From: Adiantum capillus-veneris
Lineage: Eukaryota; Streptophyta; Polypodiopsida; Polypodiales; Pteridaceae
Length of the DNA stretch: 64,000 nucleotides
Assembly: GCA_014529385.2 (NCBI GenBank)
Contig: CM043942.1
Coordinates: 20,367,491-20,431,490 of the forward strand
Direction of reading: 5' to 3'
The notes beneath the pieces were generated by a model, which was not told the origin of the DNA, searched no databases, and saw nothing but the letters and a program-made list of their open reading frames with translations. Positions 43,501 to 54,740 of the stretch are shown here, in pieces. Position numbers and translations under genes: made by a program. Numbering within the stretch: the stretch's first letter is position 1; every line of letters starts with the position of its first letter.

Positions 43501-44000
43501 ATCCCTAGAAGAGCTAAAAATGCAGTACGGACAATGTTTCTTTTGATGTTGTCCCATACAATTGAAACATAACTTTTGCACTTTGGCTTTGCGAAAATCG
43601 ACTGTGGAAAGTCTCCTCCTTACCACCTGGCCCGAAACTGGTTCAATGTTTGCCATATATAGGTGTAGTCATGGTAGCCTGTGGAATGGACAACATGACC
43701 AGCTCTGTAAGGTTATCTATCTGTGTAGTAAGTCATTGGACGCGAATTGCCAATTTGCGAAACCGTTCTTGAAATTTTTGAAATTCATGTCGTGTAACGC
43801 ACTCTTTGTCATCGATGAGATTGCTAGTATCCTCCAAAAGTTCAAGCACACTTTGAGGAGGAGGAGTAGATGCGGTTGAAGGAAGTTCAAAATCAAAAAG
43901 GTGATTTTCGGAAAGTTCTGTATCCATGACGACTGTATGTATTGCGAGCAAATAAGGAGAACTCTCGTAGCCGTATGATATATCGGCGTTACCCAATAAC
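40561..44000 (-). pseudogene. G internal region, pol largely unrecognisable
   Basis: Expected to hold protease, RT, RNase H and the integrase core, but I cannot trace their motifs. Stops occur every few tens of codons in all frames. An internal duplication is visible: 40681-40765 and 42748-42835 share TTACACTTTGTAAT(G/C)TGC and flanks. It is either very old pol or filler from other sequences. Confidence 0.4.
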
Positions 44001-44556
44001 TAGCCTTGATACTTAAGTTCACAAATGATATACTTGATATTGGGAGCACTCGCAAAGTAGAGTAGCCGTGCTAACTCTGTCGAAATCGATGGTAGTCCAC
44101 CGTATATGGAACTCTGCAAGCTCTTGATAGTGGAATCAACTATGCTTGACGATGCCACCAAAAATTTGTACTGCTTGAAACGTCGTTGATGCCTGAATCC
44201 GCTCGAAGGAAGAAATTGCAATAGATATTCTTCCGAAACTTCAACTCCGTCAAACTTTAACTTCGATCAACTTCTACAATTTCTGTAATTCGGACAATTT
44301 GCCCCTTGCCTATGCTTGTGGCGGATTTCGGCCTTGCCAACACCTTCGAACACCCTGGCTTGGGTATGGGGTGTGTGTCCGGGTGGGCACGCCCCCTAGC
44401 TTGAGGTTTTTTTTGGATGGATTTCCCAAGGCCAGAGCCTTTGGTCGCCTTGTATGTGAAAATAAACGCCTGCAGCAATGAGCTATGGCGACCTCGACAG
44501 TGCCGCAAGGGCGAGGGAGAGAGAGAACTCCCCGCGCGTTGCATTCTGGGTGTCAC
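43733..44556 (-). pseudogene. G 5' coding region, possible gag
   Basis: Three open stretches lie where gag should be, downstream of the primer site on the minus strand: 44257-44556 (MTPRMQRAGSSLSPSPLRHC), 44000-44221 (MQFLPSSGFRHQRRFKQYKF) and 43733-43996 (NADISYGYESSPYLLAIHTV, with LIDDKECVTRHEFQKFQERF). The last two read as ordinary globular protein sequence. No zinc knuckle or Retrotrans_gag core is recognised, so the assignment rests on position. Confidence 0.35.
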
Positions 44557-44764
44557 CCCAGTGGCGTAGAATGCTCCCCAAGGTAGCGCGCATCCACCGG
44601 GCTAATCCCCACAGCGTTTGCCGGAGGTCAAGGTCGCCTCCCTCCTAGCACAAGCGGTGCTTCTCACACAGTGGGACCTCGTCGTCCCCCATAGCAGGCG
44701 GCTCTTCACGCCCTCAAAGAGAGGAGCATGCAAAAAGCTCCACACCCTCTTGCCCAAAATAGAC

Positions 44765-44780
44765 GATGCTCTGATACCAA
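44765..44780 (-). promoter_or_regulatory. G primer-binding site, tRNA-Met
   Basis: Minus-strand TTGGTATCAGAGCATCG immediately after the 5' LTR end: a perfect TGGTATCAGAGC core. Confidence 0.92.
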
Positions 44781-44896
44781 TGTAAGACAGGGGTGACTAG
44801 AGCCTGAGAGTCCTCCACCCAACCACCCTTATATAGGCATGCCCCTGCCTAGCCCGGCCCTGCCTTATCTAGTCCGGCCGTGCCGGTGTCCTAAGA
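44781..44896 (-). repeat. G 5' LTR
   Basis: 116 bp, matching 39792-39943 with an internal ~36-bp gap. The terminal CTGACA reads CTAAGA here and merges into the flanking GA repeat. Confidence 0.82.
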
Positions 44897-44909
44897 GAGA
44901 GAGAGAGCC

Positions 44910-44986
<77 letters not shown>

Positions 44987-45674
44987 AGATAACCCCTTTC
45001 TCTATTGAGCCGAAAGTGAGAGAAAAGGGAGCCCTTTTGAATTTATTAAAATCCTCCAAGGGAAGCTCCCCATGGGAATGAGAAAGAGAGAGATAGTCTC
45101 AAGAGTGAGGCTATAGTTGAGAAAGAAAGCCTCTATGTAGGTTGAGAAGGCGATGGGTATGAGAGAGGCAGATTTCTCCATGGATTTGGTTAAGCGAGAG
45201 AATTGAGAGAGCCTTGGTGCTCGCTCTCTGCAGGGAATCGAAAGAGAGAGGGGGAGAATATAGTAGCCTATTCCCTCTCTGCATTTGAGAAAGAGAGCAT
45301 GTCCTTTGCCCCTCAGATGGACGTGAATAGAGGGGTATAGAGAGAGAAGAGTCTTTTGAGCCATGTTTGATAGAGAGAGAAGAGAGCTTATTGTGAGAGA
45401 GAGCGAATGTCCAATGCTATTGTATATGAGTGTTGCGTTGCCCTATTGGGTGTAAGCCCATTGCTAGTGCGTTGTCCTATAGGGTGTAAGCCAAACTGCT
45501 TAGCCCATCGACATCTGTCATTCAAAATTTCTTGAATCTTGGAGCCTATGAAGCTACCTCGACGAGTTTTCTTGAAGCCAAAGATAAGTTTTTGTTAAAC
45601 TGTTATAAAAATAATATTTCCAAATATATATAACTGCACAATAATATCTCATACCGTGTTTCGTGCTCGTCTCA

Positions 45675-45745
<71 letters not shown>

Positions 45746-45908
45746 GAATGGTAAAGTGATCCATTTGTTTGTAGATGTTCATTTGTGAGATCTGACACTG
45801 AGACTGCATTGCACATTTCTTGGTAGCAGATTTCAGCAGCACATCTCCATCCACAGTTCCTTGTTGGTGGGCTTAGGTTGGGGGTTTGAGTATTATCCTT
45901 GTTTGGTT

Positions 45909-45965
<57 letters not shown>

Positions 45966-46180
45966 GAATGGTAAAGTGATCCCTTTGTTTGTAGATGTTC
46001 ATTTGTGAGATCTGACACTGAGACTGCATTGCACATTTCTTGGTAGCAGATTTCAACAGCACATCTCCATCCACAGTTCCTTGTTGGTGGGCTTAGGTTG
46101 GGGGTTTGAGTATTATCCTTGCTTGGTTTTTCTTGTTTGGGTCTGCTCCATGGCCCAGGCCTAGAAAAATATCCATCAAT
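44897..46180 (+). repeat. Repeat S, copy 2
   Basis: Matches 4681-5810. (GA)n at 44897-44982, body, (CT)n at 45679-45742, then a 220-bp tandem duplication of the region from TATGAATGGTAAAGTG (45743, 45963) including a second (CT)n at 45921-45962. Ends near 46180 with GGCCTAGAAAAATATCCATC, as in copy 1 near 5730-5747. Confidence 0.85.
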
Positions 46181-47799
46181 TAAGGTCTACGTGGCACCCT
46201 TCGTCACTCGATATAGCAGTGTCTTTGTGCAGTGGGTCTTGTTGTTGGTTGATGCCATGGCTTGAAAGAAACATGGCTTCCATTATAACTTTTTTTGATT
46301 TCGTAAATTTAAATACACTCAATATTGTGAGTTTGGAGAACAAAAAAACTATAGTTTAAAAAAAATTAGAAGGACTACTTCGAGATTTCTCTTTTTTTTC
46401 TTGCAAAACTCCCATTGTGTGGGTTATTTCTAGAGAAGCGTGGTTACTTGAAGAATTTTCAATATTAGGTATCCTTCTTTTGAAAGTAGAATTATTTTCG
46501 TCTTTCACAATATTAGAAAAAAATAAGGGTCTAGTGTATTGTAACTGGTTGAGATCCTAAAGTCTCGGTTAAATTTTGAGCTTGCCTTGAAGAAAACCGG
46601 AAAATTTTCACAAGTTTTAGTGTAGTTACCTTAAAAAGCTTCAAATTTTTCCTTTATTTTCTTGGGTTAGGAAAAATGGATTTTTCTAGCCCTGGTAAAA
46701 GTGCCTCCGAAATGAGCCCTCAAAATGTATTTTTCAAGCCTTCAAAATGAGCCCTCTATTCAAGAGTCAAATCTCGAAAAACTGTCGAGACCTTTTAGCT
46801 TGAACCAAAGTGTGTGTTTGTGTCGTTTTGGATTTTGGTCATTCTAGTCTCGACTTTCCTGAGTTTTGTTTTCGCGTGCAATTTCAAAAGTCAACCTGTT
46901 CGTCGGCCCTTCCGTGTCGAACTCTAGTTGTGACTTGTGTGTGCACGTGATGGTTGCATGAGAAAGCGGCCAGAAGAGGGAGGCACGGGCCTAGCCCGGT
47001 CACATGATAGATCTCCCTCACTTGAATGGCCTCACCCGTCACGTCAAAAAAAACTATTCTGGACTCAAATCTCTTTCTTCCACAAACGATACATCCACTG
47101 TCAGGGAAAAATCATTTTCACAACATACAAAAATCCCTCCAAGACAAATATGAACCTGAAATTTTACAATACTAGCTAGTGTTTTTGCAAAATTACACTA
47201 TTTTCCATGTATTTTAAGCGGAATTTTCTCCGTTTTGCCCTCCCCTCAACCGGCTACTTTGATTTTGCAACCGGCTCAAGGCTAAGCTGAGGCACACTTT
47301 TCCCGAACACTGGATACATCATACTACACTTCGTCTTGGAGTGATGGTAAAAATAAAAATAAAGGAAGTATGTGCCAACGATTTTAAAAAATTCGTTAAT
47401 AGTAAGAATATGAGGTGATGCTATTGATGGGGAAGGCTTCTATAGACGGTCAGACAGTAGCTGGGATGCATCGGAGAGAAGCCACTGCATCCCCATAGGC
47501 GGAGCGAGCTGTAACACGGAGTTGCAGAGGTCACGAGGGAGGAACATATTTGTTTAACATGAGTGAGGCCTAGCCTTTCATCGTGGGGCATCCATTCAGA
47601 TGACTTAGGCTAGCAATCACAGGGTCATTCGCACGATTTGGTTAGAGTTCGAGTCCAAGCGTCTCTCTTTTGATGTATAGCTTAGAAGGGAAAGATTGCA
47701 CCGAATGGCATGTGGACAGATTCTAGCCAATAAATTAAAGAACCTACCACTACCGAAAGTGTACATTAAATAAACCACAAAATTACATGAGTACATATT
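46181..47799. other. Unassigned AT-rich DNA
   Basis: No recognisable coding or repeat structure. Short stretches such as AAAATGAGCCCTC recur locally near 46711-46755. Open frames (46937-47179, 47617-47850) have no known motif. Confidence 0.5.
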
Positions 47800-48879
47800 A
47801 TGGATTTGGGAAAAAAAAACAAAATAGTGTACATTGCGCCTCAAGCACAATCTACCAATGCACCAGCCACATTTAATCTCTTGATGGAGAAGCTATTCAA
47901 GCCTCACCGAACCTTTACTAGAGTGTTCGTGGATGATATAATCATCTACTCTAATTCACTAGACGAACACAAGCAACACCTCCAGGTAATATCTCAAGTT
48001 TTACGAGAGAATAAACTTTATATTAATCGAAAGGAAAGTGAGTTTTTCTTACAAAAGATTCAATATTTAGGTCATGTTATATCTCAAGATGGCATCCAAA
48101 TGGATCCATCAAAGCTAGAGGTAATAAAAGGATGGCCTAATCCAAGGAATATACATGAACTAAGAAGCTTTATAGGTATGTGTGCATACTATAGAGGCTT
48201 CATAGAAAAGTTTTCACAAATTGTGGGACCATTGCATGACCTAACAAAGAAAAACGTCATGTATATATGGTCCACCAAGGAGAACAATGCTTTTGAAAAT
48301 ATTAAAGAAAAGCTTATCTCTCAAGCTATGCTTACACTACCGAATCTCTCAAATCCATTTGATGTCCAATGCAACACCTATGGTGATTGCCTTGGAGCTG
48401 TTTTGCTCCAAGAAGGGCACGCCATAGCCTATGAAAGTCGAAGGCTCGACCCTGTTAAGCAAGCTCTAGGCATATTTGAGAAGGAACTCTTTGCAGTCCT
48501 ACATGCAGTCCTACTCTTTGCAGTCCTACATGCTCTAGACTCGTGGAAGCACTATTTATTGGGGACTCCTTTTATTCTGTCGGACGGATCACCAAAGCCT
48601 TACGTACTTCATGATGCAGACCAAGATCTCCGACAAACAAATGAGGCGGAAAATTTCCTTTCACAATTTCATTTTCATATTGCTCACATTGCTGGCAAGC
48701 ATAATCAAGTAGCCAATGCACTCTCAAGACGACCAAGAGTGAATGCGGTTTCCATAGCAACTCACAATGATCTATCTTCTATGCTAGATGAGTACGCTAT
48801 TGATCCCGATTTTAGAGATTTGATTTCATCCCTTGCACTAGGGAAGAAAGAAGAACCATTTACCCTACAAGATGGTTAA
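47800..48879 (+). pseudogene. D reverse transcriptase (C-terminal part) and RNase H
   Basis: 359 open residues. After ~18 unrelated residues: STNAPATFNLLMEKLFKPHR, then TRVFVDDIIIYSNSLDEHKQ (catalytic F-V-D-D intact), HVISQDGIQMDPSKLEVIKG and NIHELRSFIGMCAYYRGFIE. RNase H follows: NPFDVQCNTYGDCLGAVLLQ, FEKELFAVLHA, then HIAHIAGKHNQVANALSRRP. A 24-bp tandem duplication inserts a second FAVLHA, and a short frame disturbance changes the T-D-H-x-S-L region to SDGSPKPYVLHDADQDL. The C-terminus leads toward integrase (DEYAIDPDFRDLISSLALGK) and stops at 48877. Confidence 0.9.
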
Positions 48880-49745
48880 CTTCTCTATGGCAATAGACTA
48901 TGCATAACTAACTCACTACGTGAGAAAGTAATGTATGAATCTCATGACCCTCCTTATGCGCGGCATAGAGGGATTCAGTCTACCCTAAAAGGGATAGAAA
49001 CAAATTTCTCAAATGTGTGGTATGCCAAAAGATGAAGTTTAATAGAGGGAAGCAACCTAGATTGCTTCAACCTTTGCCAATCCCTATTCACCGTGGGAGA
49101 GCATATCCATGGATTTTATCTTTGGATTGCCCAAGTCTATCCATGGGAATACAGGAATATGGACGATAGTAGACAGGTTTAGCAAACAAGCACATTCCAT
49201 ACAAATGGCAACCCTCTTTATATATCACAAATCTTCAAGTACGCCAGCTTGCCAATGTCCATAGTGTCGGATAGAGATCCTAGAATGACCAGTAATTTTT
49301 GGAAGGGTCTCTTTGAGAATCTAGGTACAAGGCTAAACTTCTCTTCGGCCTATCATCCCCAAACGGATGGCCAAAGTGAAATAGCTAACATAACCATTCT
49401 TGATCTACTAAAAGCTTATGTCATATAAGTAGATCAAAAGTCCCAATGGGATAAGTACTTACCCTTAGTGGAGTATTCTTACAATAATACTTTACATACT
49501 TCCACGGGAAAAGCACCTTTTGAGGTGATAGAAGGAAGATCAAAAAGTCCCTTGCTCAAGGTACATGGGAAGATCTTCACTGCAGATGAATATAGCCAAG
49601 ACCTACAACAAGAATCTTTCCAAAAGATTAAGGATGCTATATCCATCTCTCAGCAAATGCAAAAGGCTACTGCTGATAAGCACAAAAGAGCCATATCCTT
49701 TAAACAAAATGATTGGGTCTTGCTTAAGTTTCCCAAGGCACGATA
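48880..49745 (+). pseudogene. D integrase finger and core
   Basis: After the stop, finger-like text (SLREKVMYESHDPPYARHRG) lacks a complete H-H-C-C. Core motifs appear in shifted frames: SMSIVSDRDPRMTSNFWKGL, AYHPQTDGQSEIANITILDL (second Asp and Glu present), then MEYSYNNTLHTSTGKAPFEV and SPLLKVHGKIFTADEYSQDL at 49468-49746. The region of the first catalytic Asp (near 49105) is frameshifted. At least three breaks. Confidence 0.82.
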
Positions 49746-50166
49746 AAGGCACACAATGGGCAAGAATCTATGGGACACCAAAAGTACTATGCTAAGCTAG
49801 CAAAAAGGTACTATGGCCCCTTCTAGATTCTTATAACAATCAATGAGATGGCATATCAACTCAAGTTGCCCAGCCATTGGCTCATACACAATTTTTTCCA
49901 CGTGAGCCTATTAAAGCCTTACAAAGGAGAGCCACCTCAAGAAGCAATCATTGAAGACCCACCGAAGATCGAGGACCAAGAAGAGGTGCCGTAGCCCGAG
50001 TCCATCCTCCGACACAAAGACAAGGTATTACGAGGCGGTAAGACTATCAGATGATATCTTATCAACTTAAAAAATTATCCTTTTGAAGATGCTAGATGGA
50101 TGCAAGGCATACAATTAAAGGATAACCTAAACCTGGTCAATGCTTACAATGATTCCCTAGAGTAAG
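49746..50166 (+). pseudogene. D integrase C-terminus and chromodomain
   Basis: In frame with stops: MAYQLKLPSHWLIHNFFHVS, LLKPYKGEPPQEAIIEDPPK, ESILRHKDKVLRGGKTIR, a stop, then YLINLKNYPFEDARWMQGIQ. This is the chromodomain tail of family A in its most legible form here; the polyprotein stop lies near 50165. Confidence 0.85.
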
Positions 50167-50518
50167 CAAATGTAAATATGTGTAAATGAACAAATTTTTG
50201 GTTTTATAAGACTCTCTGTTTCTTTATTGTTCACAAATTTTAATAAGTATGCATGCTTAGGATCATATTGTGGATACGACATCTCCCAAACACCAAGTAG
50301 AGCTTGTCACTCTACTATGGAAGATTGATACGGACTAATGTGCAAACATGATTGCGGAAGCTAACACTCTCAAGCACCAAATGCACTAGTCATCCATTCT
50401 GGGACAGTGTTGTAGGGTAAAATAGGGGTCCTCTACCGGCTAGCTAATGGACTAATGACTAGGCATTATCTTCTCTACCTCATAGTCGAGGACGACTATG
50501 ATTTAAAGAGAGATTTAA

Positions 50519-52053
50519 TGTCATAAAAACTAATATCTAATACTCCCAAATGATTTTCTCATGTTAAAGTGATCATTTAATATGGGAAAGTACCAGGAGA
50601 GTAAAATCTAGAATATTGGTAAGGCTGCAGACCGGTCTCTGTCAGGGATCCAAAGGAGGGAAAATAGGGATCCAAAGTGGGATAGCCTGCAAAAGAGCAA
50701 TGTGCATCAATGGGGCTTAAAAGACCTAAGGTTCGGCTCCATTAAGACTTCCATAGGCTAAGGTTTCAAAAATGAAATCTTTTGTCCAATGGCCAAAGCT
50801 TAGGGGAATTGGATGGTCATGGGTAAAAAAGTCTTCCCATATCCCTAGGAAGGAGGGGGCAAGCCCATTTTGTAGGGGATGAGAGGGAAACACATACATA
50901 CACACACACACACACACACTCCAAGGTCTCCCCTTTACACAAAGGGAATGTTGGACACATGTCAAGCTCCTAGGCCAGCTGCCCACAACCTCCCCTCAAA
51001 TCCTATTGGATAGCCATAGAGGTGGACCAATGAGAATTAGTCTAGAGTAAATTTAGTATAATCAAATAAAAAATGCTTGATAAAATAACCAATAGAAATT
51101 AAGCTCCCTAGAAGACTATTGGACGATCTACCAAGGGGTCCAATGAGCATTCAGCAGCCCAATGGCTTGCCTGATTCCTATTGGCCAAAAGACTAAGAGG
51201 TCCAATGAGATTTTAATTGAATTATTTAAATGCCTAAAGCTCTCACAAAAGGGGAAAGGGGTACACATGTCACAAGGCTAGCAATTATGCTTCTAATTGA
51301 TGATTGGCTAAGCTTTATAGGGGCCAATGGGATGCCAGCAAGAGCAATTAGCAAGAGGAGTCAACCAAGATGAGAGAGAAGGTTTCTTTTTAGTCTAACT
51401 CATTGCTACACACACACAACTCATGTGTGCATGAAGAACTCCATCTCCTTCTCCAAGCATTGAGAAGGAGAGGCCTACACCAACAACTCTTGGCTATGGA
51501 ATGAGAATCCAAACAAGAGCCAAGCTTCAATGGCATGCTTATCTCCTCTACCATGCTAATTACTAAGAGAATCTATGCTATTAGAGTGATTATGTGAGGA
51601 GAATACTTCTTTCACGTAAGATACCTCTTCTTCCTCTCAATCTATCCTCATTCCCTTCTAGCTCTCACCTTTTTTGAAGGTGTGTGAGGTCTTGGGACTG
51701 AGGCTAGGGACACTATGTGTGATTTTCAAGAATATTTGGTGCATGAAGCTTCCATCTTCATTGCACCAACGAGTTTTGTGAAGGAACACAATAATTGTAT
51801 TGTACAAAAGTCTCCTTTGATGGGAGAAGCTATAATACAAAGACTTTATGGAGGGGGGACCGCCGGCTCCATGTAAATCCGGTTCTCAACTGTTGTCAAT
51901 TGTTCTATTTCTATCTCTTTTCAAGTATTTTCAATGCCAAATTAGCTAGGTGTAAATTGCTATGTTGCTTTCTCAGTTAAGTGCTCTCTCTATGCTCATT
52001 ATAAGGAACTTGTTCTTAATGAAATGCTCACTATGTTATCAATTTCCGCTACA
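50519..52053 (+). repeat. D 3' LTR
   Basis: 1535 bp, TGTCATAAAAACTAA…TTTCCGCTACA, preceded by a purine-rich AAAGAGAGATTTAA. Contains (CA)n at about 50896-50919, the complement of the (GT)n in A1's LTRs. It ends where a remnant of the copia H 5' LTR begins. Confidence 0.9.
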
Positions 52054-52144
52054 CACAAGTTATTAGTGCATTAAATGTTACAATATTTTTGTGTGTGTGC
52101 GCGCTGCAAGAAGCTCAAGCTCTCTCCTTATCTATCTCTTGACA

Positions 52145-52157
52145 TGGTATCAGAGCC
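52145..52157 (+). promoter_or_regulatory. H primer-binding site, tRNA-Met
   Basis: TGGTATCAGAGCC directly after the LTR remnant ending CTCTTGACA. Confidence 0.93.
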
Positions 52158-52525
52158 TGTTTGTGTTTGAGGAGCTTGGAGCAACAAGCAAGAGCAGTCT
52201 AAGAAGTGGCTTCAATATTCCCGAGAGTCATCCTCAATGATCTCCAAATGAGGTTATTTCTTTTGGAGATTTTGCATCTCAAGGTTCTATGCAATCTGCA
52301 TTTTGACCCCTATTTTGGAGTTAGAGTGCGTTCGCATGTAGAAAAGCTAAGGTTCAAGATTCTAGAGATCTGCATATAGGTGGTGCAGAAAGCTTTGGTT
52401 TGGATGTAGTGTGCAGAGATACGGTTTAGTACAGTGAAACAGGTGTATATACGTAGATTGTGGTTATAGGTGGTAACCGAATATTTTTAGTAGGTTGCTC
52501 GAAGACTGTGTAAAGGGTTGGAAAC

Positions 52526-53700
52526 ATGTCTTCCAACAATGGTGGGATTAACCAGGTTGCTAGTGAGAAGTTGGACAAGAACAAATTCCATACTTGGAAG
52601 TTCACAATGACCAATTTCCTTATAGCAAAAGGTTATTGGGACTACATTGATGGAGAGCATGAGATAGCACCACCACTGCCATAGGCGTATATACGTACGC
52701 CTATTTTTAGTAGACTGCTCAAAGACTGTGTAAAGGGTTGGAAACATGTCGTCCAACAATGATGGGCTTAACCAGGTTGTCAATGGGAAGTTGGACAAGA
52801 ACAACTTCCATACTTGGAAGTTCATAATGAAAAATTTCCTAATAGGAAAAGGTTATTGGGACTACATTGATGGAGAGCATGAGATATCACCACCATTGCT
52901 AGAGGAACGTGCGAGTTTTGCACAAATTAAGACATTTAAATATTAGAACCAAGGAGCTCGAAAGGTCATGTAGTAGCTTTCTGTGAGCGTACAAGACAAG
53001 TGCTATGATTGGGCATATACAGGATGATCAGTCTCCTAAGGAGGCTGGGGAACTTTATTGTCATTGGGTGTGACCAACACAAATGCAAGGAAGCTCTAGT
53101 TGAAGACTGAGCTGAATACTATGTAGAAGAAAAGCCTCTCCATCAATGACTATTCATTAAAGATAAAGAACATATGTGCGTCACTTGCATCGATTGGTGT
53201 TACATTCAATGATGATGATAAAGTAGAAGCCTATCTGCATGGTTTGGGTCCTAAGTACAACCAATTTCAAACTAGCATCGATCTTCAAGAGAACATTCCA
53301 TCGTTTACAAATTTGGTGTCCTTTTTTATTGTGGAAGAGAAAGAACTTGAGAAAGACTCCTCTACGTAGGGTGGAAACAATTTTGAACAGGTCCTTTTTA
53401 GGAAGAGGGAGAGGATGTGGTACACGTCATGGACGAGGCCGAGGAAGAGGCAACCACCAAGCACAACATCAGAACAACAATCAAGGTCAAAACACATGTG
53501 GTAGCCAAGGAAACTTTTGAGGCAGAGGGAGTTCGAGAGGTCGTGGAAATGTGCAACGCAATAATGCAGGTCAACACAAAAATGTAGTATGTTGGGTGGA
53601 AAACATGTTCACTTTGAACATGATTGTCCATATAGAAGGCAGCAAAACAATTGTGCAACCACTAGCAGGAATTCAAATAAGCCTGGGAGGCTATTTGTGG
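52526..53700 (+). pseudogene. H gag, with duplicated N-terminus
   Basis: The gag start occurs twice, 220 bp apart: 52526 (MSSNNGGINQVASEKLDKNK) and 52746 (MSSNNDGLNQVVNGKLDKNN), both followed by FHTWKF and YWDYIDGEHEI, the typical copia gag N-terminus. Later: SINDYSLKIKNICASLASIG and AYLHGLGPKYNQFQTSI (copia gag, UBN2-type), then an Arg/Gly-rich region (GRGRGCGTRHGRGRGRGNHQ) and a damaged zinc knuckle near 53590-53620 that has lost its first half. Stops at several points, including 52944. Confidence 0.85.
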
Positions 53701-54100
53701 TGAATCACATGCTAAATACTATATCTTCAAATGTGGAAAAATCCAGTGATAATGTTTGGTATGTGGATTCTATTGCATCAAATCACATGACCAGCCATGG
53801 TAAATGGTTTAAGGAAATGTAGACTCTATAAAGTCTTGGTTATATAGAAACTGGGGATGATACTACACATCCTATTATGCACACAAGAAATGTGCCATTG
53901 TCTATGACAGATGGTAAAGTGAAGTACTTGGCTAATATACTGCATGTACCCAACATTACAAAGAACGTGGTTTCTGTTGGGCAAATGGTGGAGTAGGTTT
54001 TAACTCCGATGGTCTCTTTGTCAAAGAGCATAACAAGGATGGAAGGCTAGTTCCACAAGAAAACAATAGGGAAAAATGTTTACACTGGATGTAAATGTGC
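53701..54100 (+). pseudogene. H protease
   Basis: VWYVDSIASNHMTSHGKWFK at 53757-53815 matches the copia protease start W-Y-x-D-S-G-A-S-x-H-M-T, but the active-site Gly is Ile (D-S-I-A). It continues ILHVPNITKNVVSVGQMVE, the usual protease-to-integrase text. A stop at 53820 and others follow. Confidence 0.85.
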
Positions 54101-54740
54101 CCAAAGTGAATGCTCCCATGTTTGCACGAGGTGCAGGTGTTGTTCTAGATATAGAGATTTGGCAAAAATGTATTGGTCATGTAAATTTGTAGAGGCTGAA
54201 AATGATACACACTAAAGAGATTGTTACAGGTTTACCTACATTTTGAGTTGTTGAAATGTAGAAAGTATGCGAACCTTGTCAATTTGGAAGCACGCAAAAG
54301 AATGCTTTCCTCATGATAAGCATGTAAGTAGGAATCCATTAGATTTAGTGCATACAGATGTATGGGGTCTGGCAAAGATTGCATTTATGGGTGGATGCAG
54401 ATAATATGTGTTTCATTGACGAACATACAAGGAAGGTATGGGTCTACTTCATGAAGCAAAAAAGTGAGGTATTTATGAATTTTCAAAAGTTCAAAGTTAT
54501 GGTTGAAAAACAGACTGGGAAACATGTAAAGTTCCTGAGGTCAGATGGAGGGGGAGAATACGTGTCCAATGAATTCAATGGTTTTTTTAAAAAGCATAGA
54601 ATTTAGAGGTAGTTTTCATGCAAGGATACTCCGCATCAAAATGGTGCTACTGGGCGGAAGAAAAAACACATTGTAGAGGCTGCTAGAGTGTTGTTTTCAA
54701 TGAAATGGCAAGTTGGTATGCTGGTCTATAAAAGATGATT
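54101..54740 (+). pseudogene. H integrase (GAG-pre-integrase and partial core)
   Basis: The pre-integrase region (IWQKCIGHVN, CEPCQFG) is followed by core text: IDEHTRKVWVYFMKQKSEVF, VEKQTGKHVKFLRSDGGGEY (Asp of the triad) and VSNEFNGFF. Further on, TPHQNGATGRKKKHIVEAAR stands where copia has T-P-Q-Q-N-G-V-A-E-R, so the catalytic Glu is lost. The second half of integrase is deleted, with unrelated sequence from about 54740. Confidence 0.85.

Larger units (their letters stand above)
39792..44896 (-). mobile_element. Element G: short-LTR chromovirus inserted in a (GA)n tract
   Basis: Minus-strand LTR element of 5105 bp. 5' LTR 44781-44896, Met-type primer site 44765-44780, purine tract at 39944-39960 and 3' LTR 39792-39943. 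The LTRs match (TAAGACAGGGGTGACTAGAG…, TTATATAGGCATGCC), but the 5' copy lacks ~36 bp present in the 3' copy. GA repeats flank both sides, so the insertion went into a GA microsatellite; a GAGAG duplication is compatible but not informative. Coding content is heavily decayed except the integrase end. Confidence 0.85.
47800..52053 (+). mobile_element. Family A chromovirus copy D, 5'-truncated
   Basis: Plus-strand copy of the same family as A1 and E. It starts abruptly in the middle of RT (at S-T-N-A-P-A-T-F near 47850) and runs through RNase H, integrase, chromodomain, purine tract and a full 1.5-kb 3' LTR (50519-52053). Gag, protease and the 5' LTR are absent. The RT/RNase H part is the best-preserved of the three copies. 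Confidence 0.9.
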
